Assembly (NCBI RefSeq): GCF_030523985.1
Contig: NZ_JAUNHK010000106.1
Span: forward strand, 1 to 8,335
Reading direction: 5' to 3'
DNA from: Deinococcus sp.
GTDB lineage: Bacteria > Deinococcota > Deinococci > Deinococcales > Deinococcaceae
Length of the DNA stretch: 8,335 nt
A program made the position numbers and the translations under genes. Positions 1 to 5,167 of this stretch are shown here, piece by piece. Positions within the stretch are counted from its first letter, which is position 1. Every line of letters starts with the position of its first letter. The notes below the pieces were generated by a model. The model was given only the letters and a program-made list of their open reading frames with translations. It did no database searches and was not told the origin of the DNA.

Positions 1-2
1 CT

Positions 3-10
3 AGTATAAA
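3..10 (+). promoter_or_regulatory. Possible -10 element of the gene 1 promoter
   Basis: The A/T-rich run TAGTATAAA at the left edge contains TATAAA and stands out in a GC-rich region. If it is a -10 box, transcription would begin around base 15-17 and give a leader of about 110 nt. The matching -35 position falls outside the window, so half of the promoter cannot be seen. This is weak evidence from composition and position only. Confidence 0.25.
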
Positions 11-12
11 GG

Positions 13-47
13 GCGACTAGGTGTGGTCTTCAGTTTCACACCGTCGC
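13..47 (+). promoter_or_regulatory. Stem-loop in the leader upstream of gene 1
   Basis: GCGAC (13-17) pairs with GTCGC (43-47), and GGTGTG (20-25) pairs with CACACC (37-42). This gives 11 perfect pairs interrupted by a 2-nt bulge (TA, 18-19) and closed by an 11-nt loop. No T-run follows (TACAAGCAG), which argues against an intrinsic terminator of an upstream gene. It lies about 80 nt before the start codon. If the A/T box at 3-10 is the -10 element, the hairpin would sit at the very 5' end of the mRNA, where such structures often protect abundant envelope-protein messages from decay. An operator or the tail of an upstream transcript is also possible. Confidence 0.45.
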
Positions 48-115
48 TACAAGCAGCCTGGCCCGCCGCTTGAGGCTTGATTTCGCTCGGCCTTCCCGTT
101 TTGGCCTTCGCTGCC

Positions 116-121
116 AAGGAG
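116..121 (+). promoter_or_regulatory. Ribosome-binding site of gene 1
   Basis: AAGGAG lies 6 nt before ATG 128, which is near-ideal spacing. It fixes the start at 128 rather than the in-frame TTG at 77, which has no Shine-Dalgarno sequence and would place 17 extra residues in front of a normal signal peptide. Confidence 0.85.
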
Positions 122-127
122 TTCTCC

Positions 128-2257
128 ATGAAGTTAAACAAGATGCTGGCCCTCGCCCTTTCGCTCTCCGCTGGTGTGGCGCTCGGTGCGGCTCCCCGCG
201 CTGGTACGGCGATTACCAACCAGGCCTCGGTGGACTTCCAGGTCACCGACCCCACCGCCGCTGACCCCACTGCCCCCATCAGCAGCAGTTCCTCTTCGAA
301 CGTGGTGACCACCACGGTGGCGGCTGTGCCCAGCTTCACCATCACCCCCAACACGGGCGATACGGCGCTGACCAAGAACAACGTGCCCGCCAACACGGCC
401 ACCAGCTTTACCTACACCGTGACCAACACGGGCAACACTCCCCTGGTGGTCAACCTGACCTCGGCCGACACCGCGAACGCTCAGCCCAGTGGCGTGACGC
501 TCTCGACCAACACCGTGACCCTGCAGCCCGGCGCTACGGCCCAGGTCACCCAGACCTACACGGTGGGCACGCCGGCCACCTACGGCCAGAATCTGATCGG
601 GACGGCTAAGTACGACTCCACCCCCAGCGCCAACGGCACAGGCGACGATTACGTGGAAGATGTAACCGTGCGAGATCCCAATACTGGCAACCAGTCCCAG
701 TATGTGGACAACAACAACGAAAACGTTGCCATCGTTGCTGCAGTGACCACGGCCACCCCTGGCAGCCCCGCAACTGCCGACGACACCGCGCTGCCCACCG
801 ACCCCAACAACCCCGGCATTACGCCTGTGGACACCAACAACCCCAACGGCCCCGGCACGGGCACCGGCTACGTTCAGCCTGCTGGTCCCACCGTTCCTGG
901 TGGCGCGACCCTGCCCGGCGCCGGTACGCCCATTCAGGTGGCTCCCGACGGCAGCCAGACCGCGTACCCCAAGGCTGACAATGACGGCAACCCTGATGTG
1001 CTGAGCATGACGGGTACGGCCCCCAACAACAGCACTGTCCCTGACGACATCACCGTTGGGCCTGCCACGGTGCCCGCCACGGCTCCCGCTGGCACGACTG
1101 CCCAGCTCATCAACCCCGCTACGGGCGCTCCCTTCCAGAACGGCCAGCAGCCCGTTGATATCAACGGCAACCCTATCCCCGGCGCGACCGTGACCGTGAA
1201 CCCCGACGGTTCAGTGACCTTCAACGACGTTCCCGCAGGGGCGGCCCCCGCCTACACCGTGCAGGTGACCTACCCTGACGCTGGCGCGGATGACTCGGGT
1301 ACGCCCAAACAGCCCATCGATATCGCTGTGCCTATCTACAGCGGCAACGCGGGTGGCCCGGCCGCTGGTACCACGGCCCAGATTGCCAACCCCACCTACA
1401 CCGTCAAGGCTCCTGGCGTCGACCTGCGGGTGGTGGCACAGGACAACGGCACCACGCTGGACGGCTCGGGTCAGACCATCAACCCCAGCACCAGTGGCAC
1501 CACCAACGCCGACTTCACGACCACCGTGGAGAACACCGGCACTTACAACGACACCTTCAACATCGCTGCGGGCGACAGCAACCTGCCCGCCGGTGCGACG
1601 GTGGAGTACCTGCTCAACGGCACTGTCCTGACCGACACCAACGGCGACGGCACTGTGGACGTGGGCGCGCTGACCCCTGGTCAGACTGCCACCATCACCA
1701 CCCGCGTGGTGCTGCCTGCCAACGCGCCTGTGGGCAGCAACTACGCCGTGCGTACGGTGGCGACGGGCGCTTTCTCCACCGTCACCGATACCGACGGCAC
1801 CCTGTTCGATGTGGGTCTGGTGACTCCTCCCACCGGTACCCCCACCGACCCCACCAACCCCAACTACACCAGCAACCCGCTGTTCCCCATCAGCAAGGCG
1901 GTTGACCGCGCCACCGCTGCTCCTGGCGACAACGTGGTGTACACCATCACGGGCAAGAACCTGTACAACGCGCCTGCCTGCAACGTGGTGTTCAAGGAAC
2001 TGGACGGCACCAACACCAACATCTTCGCCAACACCACCTACCAGACCGTGTCGGGCACGGCCAGCACGGGCACCCTGCTCTTCAGCACCGACAATGGCGT
2101 GAGCTGGTTGCCCGCGGCCCCCGCTGCTGGCACCAACCCCGCCAGCCTGTGGATTGGTGTGAACACCACCGGCAGCGACAACGCCATCACCGCCGCCGAC
2201 TGCCTGCCCAGCCAGGGCACCGTCAACATCACGCTGACCATGCAGCTCAACAAATAA
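128..2257 (+). CDS. Secreted Thr/Asn-rich surface protein with DUF11-like domains
   Basis: 709 aa. Residues 1 to about 21 are a Sec signal peptide (MKLNK, then a Leu/Ala-rich core, cleavage near LGAA). The mature N-terminus has AGTAITNQA (25-33) and later SNVVTTTV, a module shared with gene 2. Residues about 68-165 form an Ig-like sandwich (FTITPN...YTVTNTGNTP). Residues about 170-425 are low complexity, rich in Pro, Asn, Gly, Asp and Thr. Residues about 430-565 resemble a NEW3/DUF11-type sandwich (TVENTGTYNDTF, LTPGQTATI) with a calcium-loop-like DTNGDGTVD at 503-511. Residues about 586-709 are DUF11-like (PISKAVD, APGDNVVYTI, LLFSTDNGVSW), with the only two cysteines at 618 and 692. Lys and Arg are few and Asp is common, so the protein should be acidic. 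There is no LPXTG, SLH domain, C-terminal membrane segment or PEP-CTERM tail. A structural surface, S-layer-associated or adhesive role is inferred; no enzymatic motif is visible. Confidence 0.95.
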   Translation: MKLNKMLALALSLSAGVALGAAPRAGTAITNQASVDFQVTDPTAADPTAPISSSSSSNVVTTTVAAVPSFTITPNTGDTALTKNNVPANTATSFTYTVTNTGNTPLVVNLTSADTANAQPSGVTLSTNTVTLQPGATAQVTQTYTVGTPATYGQNLIGTAKYDSTPSANGTGDDYVEDVTVRDPNTGNQSQYVDNNNENVAIVAAVTTATPGSPATADDTALPTDPNNPGITPVDTNNPNGPGTGTGYVQPAGPTVPGGATLPGAGTPIQVAPDGSQTAYPKADNDGNPDVLSMTGTAPNNSTVPDDITVGPATVPATAPAGTTAQLINPATGAPFQNGQQPVDINGNPIPGATVTVNPDGSVTFNDVPAGAAPAYTVQVTYPDAGADDSGTPKQPIDIAVPIYSGNAGGPAAGTTAQIANPTYTVKAPGVDLRVVAQDNGTTLDGSGQTINPSTSGTTNADFTTTVENTGTYNDTFNIAAGDSNLPAGATVEYLLNGTVLTDTNGDGTVDVGALTPGQTATITTRVVLPANAPVGSNYAVRTVATGAFSTVTDTDGTLFDVGLVTPPTGTPTDPTNPNYTSNPLFPISKAVDRATAAPGDNVVYTITGKNLYNAPACNVVFKELDGTNTNIFANTTYQTVSGTASTGTLLFSTDNGVSWLPAAPAAGTNPASLWIGVNTTGSDNAITAADCLPSQGTVNITLTMQLNK
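193..352 (+). other. N-terminal module shared with gene 2
   Basis: Gene 1 reads AG-x-x-ITNQA-x-V-x-x-Q (residues 25-38), then SNVV-x-x-TV, then FTITPN. Gene 2 reads the same skeleton at its mature N-terminus (AGFRITNQAQV, SNVV-x-V-TV, SVTPN). The DNA is close to identical over the ITNQA core (212-226 against 2498-2512, one mismatch in 15). The placement just after both signal peptides suggests a common export, assembly or anchoring role. That role is inferred. Confidence 0.7.
1088..1396 (+). repeat. Short repeated peptide motif AGTTAQ(L/I)-x-NP in gene 1
   Basis: AGTTAQLINP begins at residue 321 and AGTTAQIANP at residue 413, 92 residues apart. The second copy uses different synonymous codons (GCTGGCACGACT against GCTGGTACCACG), so a recent DNA duplication is unlikely. 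The flanking segments do not align convincingly by eye. This is either an old module duplication or recurrence of a turn motif in a low-complexity region. Confidence 0.4.
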
Positions 2258-2265
2258 TCCTCTCC

Positions 2266-2307
2266 AGGGTTGGGGAAAGTGGGTTTTCCCCTTCCTCCAA
2301 CCCTTTT
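2266..2307 (+). terminator. Hairpin after gene 1: partial terminator or attenuator
   Basis: AGGGTTGG (2266-2273) pairs perfectly with CCAACCCT (2297-2304). Inside it, GGAAA (2274-2278) pairs with TTTCC (2285-2289). An alternative fold pairs GGGGAAA (2272-2278) with TTTCCCC (2285-2291). Only four T residues follow (2304-2307) before CTCCTGG. The structure is strong but the U-tract is poor. That fits partial termination or a 3' mRNA-stabilising structure that leaves gene 1 more abundant than genes 2 and 3. The position, 8 nt after the gene 1 stop codon, is typical of such elements. Confidence 0.5.
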
Positions 2308-2393
2308 CTCCTGGCTTCGCCTGTCCCTTTGCCTGATCCCGGAGCCTGCTTTTAACAAAAGATTCTTCCCATTTTCCTTTTTCACCCCTTTCG

Positions 2394-2399
2394 AAGGAG
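2394..2399 (+). promoter_or_regulatory. Ribosome-binding site of gene 2
   Basis: AAGGAG lies 10 nt before GTG 2410, which is wider than for genes 1 and 3. Another GTG at 2402 is too close (2 nt) and out of frame. The chosen start gives MNKR followed by a clear signal-peptide core. GTG plus wide spacing suggests lower initiation than for gene 1. Confidence 0.75.
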
Positions 2400-2409
2400 C
2401 TGTGCCGCT

Positions 2410-5163
2410 GTGAATAAGCGTTTTTCTCTCGGTTTGCTACTGCTGTGGGCCTCTGCGCTGTCGCAGTCTGCTTCCCCTCTGCCCGCTGGGTTCCGCATTA
2501 CCAACCAAGCCCAGGTCAACCTTCAAACCCCTTACGGGCCGGCTGAAGGGTTGTCGAACGTGGTTTCGGTCACGGTGTCGCCGATCTGCTCGGTCAGTGT
2601 GACCCCCAATGGAAGCGCCGCGACTCCGGCCTACACCCTGTCTGTTCTGCCGGGAGAAGGCACAGGTTCGACCTTCGCCTATCAGGTTCGCAACGCGGGC
2701 AACGACAACTTTACCTACGCCCTGAGCGCCCAGCAGCAAGGCGGCACGGCTCGCCCGTCCCTGACCCTGCGCGGCGATACCAACGGCAACGGACAGCTCG
2801 ACAGCGGTGACGAAGTGATCAGCAGTGTCACGCTGGCGGCGGGCGCTTCGGCGCGGGTGTGGCTGGTGGCCCAGACGTCGCCCAGCGACCAGGGCAACGC
2901 CAATTTGAACCTCGTGGCCAGCTGCGCGGGCGGGCAGAGCGACACCGACAACGTTTCGGTGCTGACCGTCAGCCCGCCTCCCGTCCTTGAACTGAACAAG
3001 GTGTTCGGCGCAGAGACCCTGAAACCTGGCACCCAGACCGACGTGACCATCACGCTTCGCAACACGGGCGCTTCGGGCAGCCGGGAAGTTGTGCTGACCG
3101 ACCTGCTGGCCGAGCAGGCAGCGCGGGGCCTAACCTACGTGGCGGGGAGCGCCCGGACGAGCGGGGGCACGCTGGAATACAGCGCCGATGGAGGCACCAC
3201 CTGGGCCGCCGCCGAAACGCAACCGGTCACTGGCCTGCGCGTGCGCCTGCCTACCCTGGGCGCGGGGGGCGAGGTGCGCCTGACCTTCCGCGTGGAGGCC
3301 AGCGCCGCCGCCGAGAATCAGGACTTCGTCAACAACGCCGCCGCAGTCACGGGCGCGATCAGTGCCCAGGCCAGCGATACGTTGCGTGTGCAGTACCGTC
3401 CCGCCGTCGCCATCGGCCCTGTCGGTCAGCCCGAAGCCCAGGGGGACGCCGACCGTCAGACCCGGCCCTTCGCCCTGGCTGGGCAGGACATCTGCTTCGA
3501 CCACACGGTCAAGAACACGGGCGACGTGCAGGATAACTTCACTGTGAGCGCTGACGTGCCCGCGGGCGTCACCACCACGGTGCGCGGTACGGACGGCGCG
3601 GCCCTGGCCCAGCCCTTTGCCCTCGCTGCCGGGGCCACCCTCCCTGTGCGGGTGTGCTACCTGCCGACGGCAGCTCTGGCAGGTGCGCCCTTACAGGCGA
3701 CCGTTACGGTCAGCGGTCAGCGCGGCTCGCAGGACACCACCCTCGACGAAGTGGGCCGCATCGAAACCGCGCTGCCCCAGCTCCAGAAGTCGGTCAGCAA
3801 GGAAGGCGACTCGGCCTGGCAATTGGGTGACCGCGTGACTTCCGGCGACATTCTGATTTACACCCTGCGCGTGACCAACCCCTACAGCGGGCCGCTGACG
3901 GGGGTGCAGGTCTCCGACCCTCTGCCAGCCCGCCTGGAAAATGTCACGGCGTCGGATGGCGGCGTGGTGACGGGTGAGCCGGATGCCCAGACCGTGACCT
4001 GGAACATCGGCACCCTGGCTCCCAATGAAACGCGCACCCTGACCATTCGCGCTGCCGTCAGTGCCAAGGCGGTGGACGACGAGCAACTTCGCAACGTCTT
4101 CCAGCTGGTCAGCACCGATTTCCCGCAACCGCTCGAGAGTAACGCGGTGAGCGTGGCGGTCTGGAACACGGCCCCCGCCATCAAGAAGGAAGCCAGCCCC
4201 ACCGCCGTGACGCTGGGGGACGTGGTGACCTACACGCTGACCCTGATGAACACGTCGCCCAGTGCGGCCCTCACCCGTGTCATCGTGACCGATACGCCGG
4301 ACTCGCGCCTGCAGTACGTGCCCGGCACTTCGCTGCTCGACGGCGTGGCCATTCCCGACCCGACCCCCCAACCCGACGGCAGCCTGCGCTGGGATGTTGA
4401 CCGTATCGGCGTCGGTGCCCAGCGCATCCTGAAGTACGGTCTGCGCGTGATGCCGGGAGCGACGGGCGACCTCAACAACACCGTCATCATGCAGGGTGAG
4501 GGGGCCACCGGACAGGCCAAAGCCGTCGCCAGCAACCGCGCCTACGCCAACATCAAGGTGCAACTGCTCAACTTTGCGCCCGTTTCGGACATCCTGGGCC
4601 GCGTCTACCTCGATCGCAACGCCAACGGCGTCTTCGACGAAAAGACCGACCAGCCCATGAGCGGCGCACGCGTCATTCTGGCGGGAGGCCGACTCTCGCT
4701 GACCGATGCGCGGGGCCGTTACCACTTCGGCAATGTGATGCTGGGCACCCAGGCCCTGCGCCTCGACCCGGCCAGTGTGCCTTACGCCAGCGCCGAAGGC
4801 AGCCCCGCAACCCGCACGCTGCAAGTGCAGGGGCTGACCACCGCCGACTTCGCGCTGCGCCCCAACCAGGGCAGCCTGGGCCGCCGCCAGAGCTGGCCCT
4901 TCGGCCCCGTCAATCTGACCAAGACGGTGACGCCCCTCCCCAGCGGAGAAGTGGCCGTGCGCCTGAGCCTGCAAAGCGCCCAACCGCTGAGCGAAGTCAC
5001 GCTGACCGACGCTCTGCCCGCAGGAGCACGCCTGAGCGCCGGGACGAACACCCTGAGCGGCGCACTGCCCGCAGGCGGCCTGACCCTGGATTACCGCTAT
5101 CTGCCCGCTTCGACCACCTCCGCCCTCCCACTCACCAAGCCCACCGTGGCGTGGAAGGAGTAA
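2410..5163 (+). CDS. Large secreted multi-domain DUF11 / SdrD-B-like protein
   Basis: 917 aa from GTG. Residues 1 to about 21 form a signal peptide (MNKR, then a Leu-rich core). The N-terminal module (AGFRITNQA, SNVV) matches gene 1. Residues about 60-185 are an Ig-like sandwich with DTNGNGQLDSGDE (123-135), an EF-hand/dockerin-like loop. Three DUF11-type domains follow at about 193-327 (LNKVF, TITLRNTG), 455-590 (LQKSV, YTLRVTNP, NIGTLAPNETRTL) and 589-717 (IKKEASP, YTLTLMNTS, YVPGTSLLDG). A NEW3-like sandwich lies at about 332-440. Residues about 727-820 are SdrD-B/carboxypeptidase-regulatory-like (GRVYLDRNANGVFDE, SLTDARGRYHF). Residues about 834-917 are a partial DUF11-like segment (LTKTVTPLPSGEVAV). 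Cysteines 60, 172, 362 and 416 suggest two intradomain disulfides. No sorting signal or membrane anchor is visible. The probable role is a rod-like envelope or surface protein working with gene 3; its binding partner is unknown. Confidence 0.95.
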   Translation: MNKRFSLGLLLLWASALSQSASPLPAGFRITNQAQVNLQTPYGPAEGLSNVVSVTVSPICSVSVTPNGSAATPAYTLSVLPGEGTGSTFAYQVRNAGNDNFTYALSAQQQGGTARPSLTLRGDTNGNGQLDSGDEVISSVTLAAGASARVWLVAQTSPSDQGNANLNLVASCAGGQSDTDNVSVLTVSPPPVLELNKVFGAETLKPGTQTDVTITLRNTGASGSREVVLTDLLAEQAARGLTYVAGSARTSGGTLEYSADGGTTWAAAETQPVTGLRVRLPTLGAGGEVRLTFRVEASAAAENQDFVNNAAAVTGAISAQASDTLRVQYRPAVAIGPVGQPEAQGDADRQTRPFALAGQDICFDHTVKNTGDVQDNFTVSADVPAGVTTTVRGTDGAALAQPFALAAGATLPVRVCYLPTAALAGAPLQATVTVSGQRGSQDTTLDEVGRIETALPQLQKSVSKEGDSAWQLGDRVTSGDILIYTLRVTNPYSGPLTGVQVSDPLPARLENVTASDGGVVTGEPDAQTVTWNIGTLAPNETRTLTIRAAVSAKAVDDEQLRNVFQLVSTDFPQPLESNAVSVAVWNTAPAIKKEASPTAVTLGDVVTYTLTLMNTSPSAALTRVIVTDTPDSRLQYVPGTSLLDGVAIPDPTPQPDGSLRWDVDRIGVGAQRILKYGLRVMPGATGDLNNTVIMQGEGATGQAKAVASNRAYANIKVQLLNFAPVSDILGRVYLDRNANGVFDEKTDQPMSGARVILAGGRLSLTDARGRYHFGNVMLGTQALRLDPASVPYASAEGSPATRTLQVQGLTTADFALRPNQGSLGRRQSWPFGPVNLTKTVTPLPSGEVAVRLSLQSAQPLSEVTLTDALPAGARLSAGTNTLSGALPAGGLTLDYRYLPASTTSALPLTKPTVAWKE
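4588..4869 (+). other. SdrD-B / carboxypeptidase-regulatory-like domain in gene 2
   Basis: Residues 727-820 read DILGRVYLDRNANGVFDE, then SGARVILAGG, SLTDARGRYHFGNV, LRLDPASVP and a closing ADFALRP. This is the usual pattern of SdrD-B and related prealbumin-like beta-sandwich domains: a Dx[ND]xNGxxD calcium-type loop (D735, N737, N739, D743), a V(R/I)hxxGG strand, and a TDxxGxYxF strand. In surface proteins such domains act as rigid spacers next to an anchor, which fits the position just before the junction with the barrel gene. Confidence 0.8.
5155..5160 (+). promoter_or_regulatory. Ribosome-binding site of gene 3, inside the end of gene 2
   Basis: AAGGAG overlaps the last two sense codons of gene 2 and lies 7 nt before GTG 5168. 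The gene 2 stop TAA (5161-5163) sits between them, so ribosomes terminating on gene 2 are placed to restart on gene 3. An ATG at 5163-5165 overlaps the stop but is followed by CAG and TGA, so it is not the start. Confidence 0.85.
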
Positions 5164-5167
5164 TGCA

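Larger units (their letters stand above)
2258..2409 (+). other. Intergenic region between gene 1 and gene 2
   Basis: This 152-nt gap contains no open frame of note. It holds a hairpin at 2266-2304, a C/T-rich stretch that continues to about 2392, and the gene 2 ribosome-binding site at 2394-2399. Bases 2363-2392 are 28 of 30 pyrimidines (only A2371 and A2384 are purines). No convincing second promoter was found, although a weak one cannot be excluded. Confidence 0.7.

Noticed and set aside
13..47. Leader hairpin as an intrinsic terminator of an upstream gene
   Set aside because: No T-run follows the stem, and no upstream coding end is visible in the window.
77..127. Upstream in-frame TTG start for gene 1
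   Set aside because: It has no Shine-Dalgarno sequence, and it would add 17 residues before a standard MKLNK signal peptide that already has AAGGAG at ideal spacing.
2329..2358. Possible promoter for gene 2 (TTGCCT, then TAACAA)
   Set aside because: TTGCCT is a partial -35 match, and with an 18-nt spacer the -10 candidate TAACAA matches the consensus at only half of its positions. That is too weak to list as a feature, although an internal promoter is not excluded.
2349..2361. CTTTT-AAC-AAAAG inverted repeat before gene 2
   Set aside because: Only five A/T-rich pairs around a 3-nt centre, which is too short and weak to claim as an operator or terminator.
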